From contig DAOSIS010000043.1 of the NCBI GenBank assembly GCA_035366835.1, forward strand, positions 1 through 22,680: a DNA stretch of 22,680 nucleotides, in the 5' to 3' direction. The position numbers were made by a program, and so were the translations under genes. Shown here piece by piece: positions 7,172-15,196 of this stretch (the stretch's first letter is position 1; the number at the start of each line of letters is the position of its first letter). The DNA is from UBA6109 sp035366835 (lineage in GTDB: Bacteria; Desulfobacterota; Syntrophia; Syntrophales; UBA6109). A model generated the notes under the pieces. That model searched no databases. It was not told where the DNA came from and saw only the letters and a program-made list of their open reading frames with translations.

Positions 7172-7783
7172 ATGAACCAGGCTGCAAAGCATTGGGAACG
7201 GCATCTGCCGGAAGGGAAGTACGGAGCCCATCTCTTTCCCGAGTTCGAAACGCGCGCCAAGGCCGTTTCCGCCGAAATTCTCCGCGTCAAATCGCCTGCC
7301 GAAGCAAGGAAGGCCCTCCTGGACCTTGTGCAATCGCTTCAGGCGAAAAAGGCGGTCGCCGTGAGCTGCGCGCTTCAGGAGAAGGCCGGGGCCCACGAGG
7401 CGCTGAGGTCCGCCGGGATTCAGCTGTTCACCGGGCGGGCCGACATCGCCGAGCATGCCGCCACGGCCGACGTCGGCATCTCCGGCGTGGAATTCGCGGT
7501 CGCCGAGACGGGAAGCGTGTGCCAGAAGGCTACGGCCGTCGAGGACCGGCTCGTCTCGATGCTGCCCCCCGTCCACGTCGCCTTCCTCGACAGCAGCCGC
7601 GTCCTCCCCGGCATCGAGGACGCCTTCGAGGTCTTCGGCAAGGTCTTCGACCGCGGCTATATCAGTTTCATTACGGGGCCCAGCCGGACCGCCGATATCG
7701 AGCGCGTGCTCACGATCGGCGTTCACGGGCCGAGCCGGTTCGTCGTCATCGCCGTCGATGACGCCGGCGGGGAGGGGAGGTGA
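7172..7783 (+). CDS. lutC: LutC/LldG-like LUD-domain protein
   Basis: This 203-residue LUD-domain protein has the family's ISGVEFAVAETGSV segment (about 108-121) and the C-terminal GPSRTADIE ... GVHGP motif. LutC is the third component of the LutABC (LldEFG) iron-sulfur L-lactate dehydrogenase; it lacks Fe-S motifs of its own and its exact job is unclear. The ATG at 7172 has AAGGAG 6 nt upstream. The LutB-LutA fusion follows after 4 nt, so the two are cotranscribed and probably form one complex. Confidence 0.85.
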   Translation: MNQAAKHWERHLPEGKYGAHLFPEFETRAKAVSAEILRVKSPAEARKALLDLVQSLQAKKAVAVSCALQEKAGAHEALRSAGIQLFTGRADIAEHAATADVGISGVEFAVAETGSVCQKATAVEDRLVSMLPPVHVAFLDSSRVLPGIEDAFEVFGKVFDRGYISFITGPSRTADIERVLTIGVHGPSRFVVIAVDDAGGEGR

Positions 7784-7787
7784 CGGG

Positions 7788-9962
7788 ATGGCGCAAGACA
7801 AGAGCCTGAGAAAGAGGATCCGCGAGAAACTCGACGATGAAGTCCTGCGCGCCAATCTCGGCCGTTTCGCCGAGGTCTATCCCGCCGCACGCGCCAAGGC
7901 GTTCGAAAACGTCCCCAACCTGGAGGAACTCCGGGAAAAACTGCGCATCATGAAGCTGGACACCATCGCCCGCCTCGACGAAATCGCCGACCGCTTCCAG
8001 GCGGAGGCCGAGAAGAGGGGCGTCACGGTCCACCGCGCCCGGGACGGCAAGGAGGTCAAGGAGTACCTTCTTGCGCTCTGCAGGAAGAGCGGCGTGAAGC
8101 GCATCGTCAAATCGAAGTCCATGGTCTCCGAGGAAATCGATCTCTCCAAGGCCTTCGCCGAGGCGGGTCTCCATTCGCGGGAAACGGACCTCGGGGAGTG
8201 GATCATCGCGCTCGCGGGCCACAAGCCCTCCCACATGGTCATGCCGGCGATCCACCTGAGCCGTTACCAAGTGGCCAAGTACTTCTCCACGGAGATGAGC
8301 AGGGACATCCCGCCGGACATCCCTTTTCTCGTCCAGGCGGCGCGGCAGAACCTCCGCGAGGAGTTTCTGCAGGCCGATATGGGCATCTCCGGCGCCAACT
8401 TCGGAATCGCCGAAAACGGCGCCATCGGCCTGGTGACGAACGAAGGGAATGCGCGGCTCGTCTCCACACTGCCCCGCATCCACGTCGTCCTGATGGGGTA
8501 CGAGAAGCTGATCCCCACGATCCGCGACGCCGGAACCATCCTCCGCCTCCTGCCCCGCGGCGCCACGGCCCAGCTCGCCACGAGCTACATGACCATGATC
8601 TCCGGCCCCACTCCGACGATGGTCCGGAGGGGCGGCCGCTGGGTTGAAGAGCAGAAGGAGATGCACATCATCCTCCTCGACAACGGACGGCTGAAGGCGG
8701 CGCGGGACGAGAAGTTCAAGCAGATCTTCCAGTGCGTCCGCTGCGCCTCCTGCCTGAACGTCTGCCCGGTCTACACGCTGATCGGGGGCCACGTCTACGG
8801 CGGGCACACCTACGTCGGCGGAATCGGCGCCATCCTCACGGCCTTCCTGAGCGGGATGAAGGACTTCAAGAAGATCAACGAACTGTGCATCGGTTGCCGC
8901 CGCTGCACCGAGGTGTGCCCGGGCAAGATCGACATCCCCGGCCTGATCGAGGAACTCCGCGTCCGCTCCGTCAGAGAGCAGGGTCTGCCCTTCCCGCTGA
9001 AGGCGGCCTTTGAAAATATCTTCGCCAACCGCAGGGTCTTCCATTCGCTCCTGCGCCTGGCCTCGGTCGGACAGAAACCCTTCCAGTCGGGGAAGCTGAT
9101 CCGCCACCTGCCGCTCTTCCTGGCGGGGCTGGCCAAGGACCGGAGCCTGCCGGCGATCGCCGACAGGCCCCTGCGCGACCGGTTCGCCAGGGTTGCCCGG
9201 AAATTGGACAAGCCGGCCAAGCGTGCCGCCTTCTTCAGCGGCTGCACCATGGACTTCGTGTTCCCCGAAACCGGGGAATCCGTCGTCAAGGTCCTGAACG
9301 ATCTCAACATCGAAGTCGTCTTCCCGGAGGAGCAGAGCTGCTGCGGGAAGCCCGTCGCGGCCCTGGGCGACATCGAAACGGCCAAGCGCATCGCCCGCAT
9401 GAACGTCAAGGCCTTCGAGGACGCCGAGGCGGACGTCATCATCTCCGCCTGCCCCACCTGCACCGAGACCTTCCACGACTACGGAGAGCTCCTGAAGGAC
9501 GATCCCGCCTGGGCCGAGCGGGCGAAGAAGCTCTCGGCGAAGGTGCGGGAGTTCTGCTCGTTCGTCGCCGAGGAATACGAGAAGGCGGGGCGGCTGAAGA
9601 AATCCAGGGGCGGCCGGAAGGTCACCTACCATGACTCCTGCCACATGAGGCGCGTCCTAGGCGTTCACGTGCAGCCGCGCAAGCTCATCGAGGCCGCGGA
9701 GGGCTGCGAACTGGTGGAGATGAAGGACTCCGACAAGTGCTGCGGCATGTCGGGCATCTTCGGCGTCAAGTATGCAGATCTCTCCATGCCCATCCTCAAG
9801 CAAAAGATGGACAACATCAAGGCCACGGGGGCCGAGATCTGCGCCGTCGCCTGTTCGGGGTGCATGGTGCAGATCCAGGGAGGCCTGGACAAGCAGGTGC
9901 CGGGCGTGAGGATGAAGCACATCGCGGATATTCTCGCGGAGAATCTGGAAAAGAAGAAATAG
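7788..9962 (+). CDS. Fused LutB-LutA (LldF-LldE) iron-sulfur lactate dehydrogenase component
   Basis: The 724-residue protein joins two subunits that are separate in Bacillus. Residues about 1-300 form a LUD domain (GISGANFGIAENGAI; GPTPT near the end). A ferredoxin-type pair of [4Fe-4S] motifs follows, starting at Cys316 (CVRCASCLNVCP) and Cys367 (CIGCRRCTEVCP). The C-terminal part is LutA/GlpC-like with two cysteine-rich CCG domains, centred on Cys518-Cys519 (SCCGKP, then CPTC) and Cys651-Cys652 (KCCGMSG, then CSGC). Such proteins oxidise L-lactate to pyruvate and pass electrons through Fe-S clusters; comparable LldEF fusions are known in Desulfovibrio. Lactate itself is inferred from the family, and another 2-hydroxyacid is possible. 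No lactate permease is present. The ATG at 7788 has GGGGAGG about 7 nt upstream. Confidence 0.88.
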   Translation: MAQDKSLRKRIREKLDDEVLRANLGRFAEVYPAARAKAFENVPNLEELREKLRIMKLDTIARLDEIADRFQAEAEKRGVTVHRARDGKEVKEYLLALCRKSGVKRIVKSKSMVSEEIDLSKAFAEAGLHSRETDLGEWIIALAGHKPSHMVMPAIHLSRYQVAKYFSTEMSRDIPPDIPFLVQAARQNLREEFLQADMGISGANFGIAENGAIGLVTNEGNARLVSTLPRIHVVLMGYEKLIPTIRDAGTILRLLPRGATAQLATSYMTMISGPTPTMVRRGGRWVEEQKEMHIILLDNGRLKAARDEKFKQIFQCVRCASCLNVCPVYTLIGGHVYGGHTYVGGIGAILTAFLSGMKDFKKINELCIGCRRCTEVCPGKIDIPGLIEELRVRSVREQGLPFPLKAAFENIFANRRVFHSLLRLASVGQKPFQSGKLIRHLPLFLAGLAKDRSLPAIADRPLRDRFARVARKLDKPAKRAAFFSGCTMDFVFPETGESVVKVLNDLNIEVVFPEEQSCCGKPVAALGDIETAKRIARMNVKAFEDAEADVIISACPTCTETFHDYGELLKDDPAWAERAKKLSAKVREFCSFVAEEYEKAGRLKKSRGGRKVTYHDSCHMRRVLGVHVQPRKLIEAAEGCELVEMKDSDKCCGMSGIFGVKYADLSMPILKQKMDNIKATGAEICAVACSGCMVQIQGGLDKQVPGVRMKHIADILAENLEKKK

Positions 9963-9991
9963 AGACCGCGGAAAAACAGGAAAAGGCAGGG

Positions 9992-10022
9992 GGTCGGGAG
10001 AGATTTCCCGGCCTTCTTTATT
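9992..10022 (+). terminator. Rho-independent terminator of the lut operon
   Basis: GGTCGGGA (9992-9999) pairs with TCCCGGCC (10006-10013) through one G-T wobble, with a 6-nt loop, and is followed by TTCTTTATT. It lies 30 nt after the stop codon at 9960-9962. Confidence 0.75.
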
Positions 10023-10148
10023 CGTCGCTTAAAATGTTCGCCCCAGAGGGGCGCTTTGGAGATTTTTCGGGACCCCTGCCTTCGCAGCGGAACTGCGCCC
10101 CCGATGCCATTGTTTGAGGGCGCAGGCCCGAGTTTGGCATCGGCATGG

Positions 10149-10198
10149 TTCGACATGCTCACCATGACACACGCTCATGTCACCCTGAGCTTGTCGAA
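10149..10198. repeat. Inverted dispersed repeat (TTCGACA...TGTCGAA)
   Basis: TTCGACATGCTCACCATGAC at 10149-10168 faces GTCACCCTGAGCTTGTCGAA at 10179-10198. The arms match at most positions and leave a 10-nt loop. The core is related to the repeats at 78-219. Apart from this and the terminator at 9992-10022, the gap from 9963 to 10246 holds nothing I recognise. Confidence 0.6.
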
Positions 10199-10246
10199 GG
10201 GTGCAGGGTCGAAAAAGATCCAGGCGGACCGGAAGGGTGAACATTT

Positions 10247-10759
10247 TTAACCTTTTTTCGGTGTGGCCCTTTTCAGGATGTTCTTTTCGATAAAATCCGC
10301 GATGCCCCCGATGTCGTTCAGATCGAAGCGGGGCACGCCGCGCTCGACGGGCACGTCGGACGCGATGGCGATCAGATTATCCGCCGGTTCACAGAGAAAC
10401 TCGTGCCGTTCGGCCGACCGCCAGACTTCGATCTTCGGGAGATCGTTCTTCTTGAACCCCTCGGAGATCACGACGTCCGCATTCCGGATATAGCGGTCCG
10501 CCAATTCGGCGATCCCGTAGTCGCGCTCGGCGTCCTCGATCACGGCCACCTGGACGGGAGACGCGATGACCGTCACGACAGCCCCGGCCTTCCGGTGGCG
10601 CCAGCTGTCCTTGCCCTCGTGATCGATCTCGAAGCCGTGGCGGTTGTGCTTGATCGTCCCGACCCGGTGGCCCCGCCGGATCAGCTCCGCGATCAGCCCT
10701 TCGATCAGCGTCGTCTTCCCGGAGTTGGACCGTCCGACGATGGAGACAATGGGAATCAT
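10247..10759 (-). CDS. mobB: Molybdopterin-guanine dinucleotide biosynthesis protein MobB
   Basis: MobB is a GTP-binding adaptor that assists MobA in making the bis-MGD form of the molybdenum/tungsten cofactor. The 170-residue protein has a P-loop GRSNSGKT at 9-16 and the conserved GTIKHNRHGFEIDHEGKDSW region (about 38-57). VISEGFKKNDLPKIEV lies near the middle, as in the family. The ATG at 10759 has AGGGGAG about 4-10 nt upstream. The gene lies downstream of the V-ATPase terminator on the same strand with only about 50 nt between; no promoter is obvious there, so some read-through is possible. Together with fdhE at 18725 it points to Mo/W enzymes such as formate dehydrogenase. Confidence 0.9.
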   Translation of the reverse strand: MIPIVSIVGRSNSGKTTLIEGLIAELIRRGHRVGTIKHNRHGFEIDHEGKDSWRHRKAGAVVTVIASPVQVAVIEDAERDYGIAELADRYIRNADVVISEGFKKNDLPKIEVWRSAERHEFLCEPADNLIAIASDVPVERGVPRFDLNDIGGIADFIEKNILKRATPKKG

Positions 10760-10810
10760 GGCGCTCCCCTTCTCAAGGTTCTCTTCCCGACCTTTTACCC
10801 CAATTCCCGG

Positions 10811-10851
10811 AAATAGAAAACCCCCGTCCTGCGAGGCAGGCTGCGGGGGTT
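10811..10851 (-). terminator. Strong rho-independent terminator of the V-ATPase operon
   Basis: On the minus strand, AACCCCCG and CGGGGGTT (outer arms at 10851-10844 and 10826-10819) enclose an inner CCTGC/GCAGG stem, followed by TTCTATTT. It lies 18 nt after the stop of the proteolipid gene (10870) and before mobB. Confidence 0.85.
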
Positions 10852-10869
10852 GGATCGAACGGGGTTCCG

Positions 10870-11385
10870 CTATTTCATGATGAAGGTCATGACAAGGGCA
10901 AAAACCGCGTAGGTCTCGGGCATGGCGCCGGACACGAGGGCGTTGGCGATCGTGTTCTTCCCTTCGAGGATGCTCTTGATGCCGGCTGCGCAGACAATGC
11001 CCTGATACCAAGCGCTGGCAAAGAACGCAATCCCGCCGATCGCCGCTTTTCCGGCAACGGTATAGGGGTCGGAGGCAAAGCTGTTCATATTCGTGAAGAA
11101 CATGACCATGGCGTAGATGCCCTGCGATGAGGGCATCAGGGCAACGGCGATGTTCTTGTAGAAGTTCTCGGCGCCGCCGGCAAGCAGGGCCTGGAAGGCG
11201 ATGACGAGCCCGACGGCGGATCCCGTCAGACCCAGGGACAGGCTGAGCCCCATGATGATCTTGGCGATCATCGGCGCCCAGTCCTTCGTTTCACCCGCAG
11301 CGGCTTGGGCCAGCGCCGGCGCACTGAATCCCAGCAGCAAGAAGACGGTTAACACCCCCATCATGATAATGCGCTTCCTCTTCAT
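10870..11385 (-). CDS. atpK: V-type ATPase proteolipid subunit K (c)
   Basis: The membrane rotor subunit has 171 residues. An apparent signal peptide (basic start, hydrophobic core, ALA|Q near 24-27) precedes two helical hairpins (four membrane segments). The first hairpin ends MPSSQGIY with Gln88; the second contains WYQG with Gln128 and MPETY with Glu157, the ion-carrying carboxylate. In Enterococcus hirae NtpK the Na+ ligands include Thr64, Gln65, Gln110 and Glu139, so the pattern here (Ser/Gln/Gln/Glu) suggests Na+ binding; H+ coupling cannot be excluded. The ATG at 11385 has AAAGGGG upstream. It is the last gene of the operon, 40 nt after subunit I. A leader peptide on the c subunit is, as I recall, also found in Thermus. 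Confidence 0.92.
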   Translation of the reverse strand: MKRKRIIMMGVLTVFLLLGFSAPALAQAAAGETKDWAPMIAKIIMGLSLSLGLTGSAVGLVIAFQALLAGGAENFYKNIAVALMPSSQGIYAMVMFFTNMNSFASDPYTVAGKAAIGGIAFFASAWYQGIVCAAGIKSILEGKNTIANALVSGAMPETYAVFALVMTFIMK

Positions 11386-11425
11386 AATAAAGAACCCCTT
11401 TCTTTGATGTCGAAATTCTACGATG

Positions 11426-13246
11426 TCAACCCTTCTCGATACGGAACGGCCTGTAGGGTACACCGCCCCCTTCGAAGAAACTCTTGAACGCTTCCACAAA
11501 ATGAAGACGGGCGGAATGAACCGTGCTCCCCAGGAGCGCCAGGGCGAAGTTGAACGCATGCCCGATCAGAATGACGAGAACCGCCAGGACTCCTCCCAGG
11601 TAAGGGCCTGCTGCGCTGTGGACCATTCCGGCCAGCTGGTTCATGACGGCCGCGATCGCCCCGGTGGCAATCCCCAGACCGAAAAGGCGGGCGTAGGAGA
11701 GCAGATCGCCCATCAGGCCCGTCAGTCCGTAGATGCTCCAAAGTCCCAGTCCCAGACGCACAAACCAGTTGCGGTGATCGGAGGCGAAAAGAAGAATGAG
11801 CAGAAGGCCGAGCGAAAGCAGCACGATGCCCCCGTAGTAGAAGAACGCATGCGCCGCCGTTCCCGGGGCGGAAAACCAGATGCTCCGCGATACGAGCGAT
11901 ACGCCTCCCAGGAGAACGGCGAGGAGACCGATCTTGAACAGGACTTCCTGCCGGGTTCTTGCCTGCATGGCGCCCAGGATGTAGGACAGGGAAAGATGGA
12001 TCACACCCAGTCCCAGGGCCAGATAGAAAAGCAGCATCGGATTTCCCGGTCCGACGGACACGTCAAGCAGGATCCAGCTCCGGTTGACGAAGTCGTAGCC
12101 GAAGACCGATCCCGTCACGAGCCCGACGAAGATCGCCGCGACGGCAAAGGCTTCGCAGAGCTTCAGCACCCGTGACAAGCCTTCGACCCTGGCACCGTAT
12201 TTCTTGTCGGCCCAGCGGGACAGCAGGAACATGAAAAGCCCGTAACCCGCATCGCCCAGACAGAAGCCGAAGAAGAACACCATGAAGGGCGCGAAGAAAT
12301 ACGAAGGATCCAGGTCCCGGTATTTCGGGCTCCCGTAAAGGCCCAAGAGGGGTTCGATGCGCCGGACAAACCAGTTGTTCTTGAGCAGGACCGGCGGTTC
12401 TTCGTCCGGACCCGGCTCGCGGACGTCGACGCGCAGGGGCAGCCCACTCGCCGAGACGGCCTTCAGGAAATCCTCTTCCCGATCGGCGGGGATCCATCCC
12501 TGGATGCCGAAAAGGTAGGGCTCAGCGTGAAGCGTCTCCAGCTTCTCCGTATAGCTCGCCTCATTCAGTGACTCGCGATAGCGGGCATCGAGCGATGCCC
12601 CTTTTTCGGCGATGCCGGCCAGTTCCGCGGCGATGGACGCTTCCTTCTTCTGGAGCTCCGCCAGTTCGGTCTCCGCTTCGGCGAGGCTCGAAGGCGGCAG
12701 CGGCAGTGCGTTGGCATGGGGAATGGTCACCGGGCCTCCTACGGAAACCGTAAAGAAAAGCGCGTCCCGGCGGACGGCGATCACCTCGAGGAGGACATCC
12801 TCTGGCGGCGCAAAGACCTCCCAATGCCGCTTTTCCATGCTGAAGCGCTGGACGAAGATCCCCTGCGCTTCCAGCGCCCGGATCCGGTTGTTGTCGAAGT
12901 TCCCCCAGGGTTTCAGATCGGCGATCAGCCGTTGGACGACCTGCTTGCGGCTGACGACTTCCTGAAGGGCGGCGAGCCTCTCCTCCGCATGCTCCACAAG
13001 GGCGTCTTCCGGAACGCCGACGGGTGCCGCACCCGGCCGGCCGCAGAATCGCGAGATCTCCTGGCAGGTCTGATGGATCTTCCGAAGCCTGAGCAACGCC
13101 GCCGACGTCTTCTTCTCGGACTCCCCCGCCAGAGGCACGGCCGGCTCGACATGAACGAGCCCGAGCCCTTGCATGAAGCGGGTGGCATCTTCCCGGCGGT
13201 CGGAGGGGCCCACGACAAAGACCCGCGTCATCTTCTCAATGGCCAA
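11426..13246 (-). CDS. atpI: V-type ATPase subunit I (a-subunit homologue)
   Basis: The 606-residue stator subunit carries ion half-channels beside the rotor ring. Its N-terminal half (about 1-300) is soluble with coiled-coil stretches; the C-terminal half has about seven to eight membrane segments, including conserved PSYFFAPFMVFFFGFCLGDAGYG (positions 12299-12231) and YARLFGLGIATGAI. The start is a TTG at 13246: the family begins MAIxKM, and AAGGAG lies 8 nt upstream. The next ATG, at 13231, would remove these residues. It lies between subunits D and K in the operon. Confidence 0.93.
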   Translation of the reverse strand: MAIEKMTRVFVVGPSDRREDATRFMQGLGLVHVEPAVPLAGESEKKTSAALLRLRKIHQTCQEISRFCGRPGAAPVGVPEDALVEHAEERLAALQEVVSRKQVVQRLIADLKPWGNFDNNRIRALEAQGIFVQRFSMEKRHWEVFAPPEDVLLEVIAVRRDALFFTVSVGGPVTIPHANALPLPPSSLAEAETELAELQKKEASIAAELAGIAEKGASLDARYRESLNEASYTEKLETLHAEPYLFGIQGWIPADREEDFLKAVSASGLPLRVDVREPGPDEEPPVLLKNNWFVRRIEPLLGLYGSPKYRDLDPSYFFAPFMVFFFGFCLGDAGYGLFMFLLSRWADKKYGARVEGLSRVLKLCEAFAVAAIFVGLVTGSVFGYDFVNRSWILLDVSVGPGNPMLLFYLALGLGVIHLSLSYILGAMQARTRQEVLFKIGLLAVLLGGVSLVSRSIWFSAPGTAAHAFFYYGGIVLLSLGLLLILLFASDHRNWFVRLGLGLWSIYGLTGLMGDLLSYARLFGLGIATGAIAAVMNQLAGMVHSAAGPYLGGVLAVLVILIGHAFNFALALLGSTVHSARLHFVEAFKSFFEGGGVPYRPFRIEKG

Positions 13247-13282
13247 CGCTCGAACTCCTTCTCTTGCCCCGCGGATCGGGGT

Positions 13283-13882
13283 CTACAATTCCTGGTTCAA
13301 CCTCTTGGCGACCTTGGCGACGCCGACCGACGCCGCCTGCTGATCCTGCAGATACACGGTGATCTTGCGGATGTTCTCCCGGCAGTCCACGATGAGGACC
13401 TGTTCGTAGAGGTTGATCCGCTGGCTCGTCTTGCGGAATCCGTCCCAGAGCACCCTTTCCTGGTCCCGGAGGATCCGGATGGCCTCGCGCATCGAGATGG
13501 CCTCGCGCGTAAAGGCGACCACCTCTTCGAAGACGTAGGGCGTCGCGAAGAGGCTGTAAGCGGGGTCATCGAAGACCACGCCGCAGTACTGGGGGACCTT
13601 CAGGCCCGCGACGTTCTTGACGCTCAGGGTGACCTCGCGGATCCGGATCGAGCCGGCGATCGCGTCCTGCAAATCCCGGTAGAGGGACGACCAGACCGAG
13701 ATCCTCTCCAGCAGTTCGCGAAGCCGGGCTTCCTCGTCCCGGATCGCCTGGCGGACGCCGGCCAGTTCCATGAGAAACTGCTGCTTCCGGGCCTCCAGCG
13801 CGGGAAGGAACCGCTGGTACATCCCCAGTTTCTGCTTCTGCTCCCGGAGGGAAATCTTGTTGAGTTTGACTCGTTCCGCCAT
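13283..13882 (-). CDS. atpD: V-type ATPase subunit D (central shaft)
   Basis: The 199-residue, largely alpha-helical protein starts with the family's N-terminus (MAERVKLNKISLREQKQKL) and has long charged helices at both ends, as expected of the rotating shaft inside the A3B3 head. It begins 12 nt after the stop of subunit B. The ribosome-binding site is poor, so coupling to B translation is likely. Length is normal. Confidence 0.9.
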   Translation of the reverse strand: MAERVKLNKISLREQKQKLGMYQRFLPALEARKQQFLMELAGVRQAIRDEEARLRELLERISVWSSLYRDLQDAIAGSIRIREVTLSVKNVAGLKVPQYCGVVFDDPAYSLFATPYVFEEVVAFTREAISMREAIRILRDQERVLWDGFRKTSQRINLYEQVLIVDCRENIRKITVYLQDQQAASVGVAKVAKRLNQEL

Positions 13883-13894
13883 GGGTGCCGTCTT

Positions 13895-15196
13895 CTACTG
13901 TTTCGGCCAGTACCGGTCGATGAATTCCTGTTTGATGCCGACTTCGTCGGGTTTGAAACACTCCGCCAGCGTCTTCCAGCCCAGGTCCAGGGCGTCGTTG
14001 AGGCCCAGGTCCACCTCAAGATTCATGAAGCGGTCGTAGAAGAGCTTGCCGTACAGGAGATAGCGGTCGTCGTCCGCCGTCTTGTCGAAGCCCATCGCGA
14101 GCTTCTGCTCCACCTCGCGGCTCTTGGCGAACAGGCGGATCATGCTGTTCATGATGTACCCGTGATCGTCGCGCGTGACCTTGCCGATGACGAGCTGCTT
14201 GAGGCGGGAAAGCGACCCGAAGGGCTCGATGACTCCCTTGCGGAGGTAGAACTGGCCCTCCGTGATGTAGCCCGTGTTGTCCGGAACCGGGTGCGTCACG
14301 TCGTCTCCGGGCATCGAGGTCACGGCGAGGATCGTGATGCTGCCGGCGCCGTCGAAGTCGACGGCCTTCTCGTACCGGGCGGCGAGGTCGCTGTACAGCG
14401 ATCCCGGGTAGCCCAGGTTCGAAGGGACCTGGTCCATGGAGATCGCGATCTCCTTCATGGCGTCCGCGAAGGCGGTCATGTCCGTCAAGAGGACGAGCAC
14501 CCGCTTCCCCTGGACCCCGAACTGTTCGGCGACGGCCAGGGCCATGTCGGGAACGAGCAGACGCTCGACGACGGGGTCCGACGCCGTGTGGATGAACATG
14601 ACCGTTCGGGACAGGACGCCGGCCTGCTCGAAGGCGCTGCGGAACTTGAGGTATTCGTCGTACTTGAGGCCGATGCCGCCCAGGATGACGACGTCCGCAT
14701 TGGCCCGCATCCCGATCCGGGCAAGCAGTTCGTTGTAGGGTTCGCCGGCCGCCGCGAAGATGGGGAGCTTCTGGCTCTCGACCAGCGGGTTGAAGATATC
14801 GACCATGGGCACGCGGGTTTCGATGAAATTCCGCGGGATGATGCGCTTGACGGGGTTGACGGAAGGGCCGCCGATGTCGATCCGGGGGAGCGCCGTCAAT
14901 GCCGGGCCGTTGTCGATGGGCTCGCCCGACCCGTTGAAGATCCTCCCGAGGACCGCGTCTCCGAAGACGGCCTGCATGGGATGGCCGAGAAAACGCACCT
15001 GATCGCCGGTGGACACGCCCCGAGAGCCGGAGAAGACCTGGAGGAAGACCTCGTCGCCTTTCATGCGGATGACCTGCGCGAGGGAAACCGTGTGGCGGCT
15101 CTTGACGGTGGCCAGTTCTCCGTTCTGCACGCCGCCGGCCGGCACCGTGACGATATCGCCCTGGACCCGTGAAATGCAGCAATGTTCCTTGATCAT
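13895..15196 (-). CDS. atpB: V-type ATPase subunit B (regulatory nucleotide-binding)
   Basis: The 433-residue subunit alternates with A in the catalytic head. It carries RIDIGGPSVNP, a degenerate P-loop region (FAAAGEPYNELLARI) without Gly-Lys-Thr, as is normal for B, and the conserved DDVTHPVPDNTGYITEGQ segment (near 14309-14256). It is somewhat shorter than the usual 455-465 residues. The ATG at 15196 overlaps the stop of subunit A by 4 bases (ATGA), which indicates translational coupling. Confidence 0.95.
   Translation of the reverse strand: MIKEHCCISRVQGDIVTVPAGGVQNGELATVKSRHTVSLAQVIRMKGDEVFLQVFSGSRGVSTGDQVRFLGHPMQAVFGDAVLGRIFNGSGEPIDNGPALTALPRIDIGGPSVNPVKRIIPRNFIETRVPMVDIFNPLVESQKLPIFAAAGEPYNELLARIGMRANADVVILGGIGLKYDEYLKFRSAFEQAGVLSRTVMFIHTASDPVVERLLVPDMALAVAEQFGVQGKRVLVLLTDMTAFADAMKEIAISMDQVPSNLGYPGSLYSDLAARYEKAVDFDGAGSITILAVTSMPGDDVTHPVPDNTGYITEGQFYLRKGVIEPFGSLSRLKQLVIGKVTRDDHGYIMNSMIRLFAKSREVEQKLAMGFDKTADDDRYLLYGKLFYDRFMNLEVDLGLNDALDLGWKTLAECFKPDEVGIKQEFIDRYWPKQ

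Noticed and set aside
4810..7290. 826-codon open frame on the minus strand.
   Set aside because: It is antisense to the acyl-CoA synthetase and part of lutC, has low-complexity Arg/Gly/Asp-rich translation and no motif. Long antisense frames are expected at this GC content.
7746..9644. 632-codon open frame on the minus strand.
   Set aside because: It is antisense to the LutB-LutA fusion, which carries all the Fe-S motifs.
12716..15172. 818-codon open frame on the plus strand.
   Set aside because: It is antisense to V-ATPase I, D and B, which all have clear family motifs. The translation has no recognisable domain.
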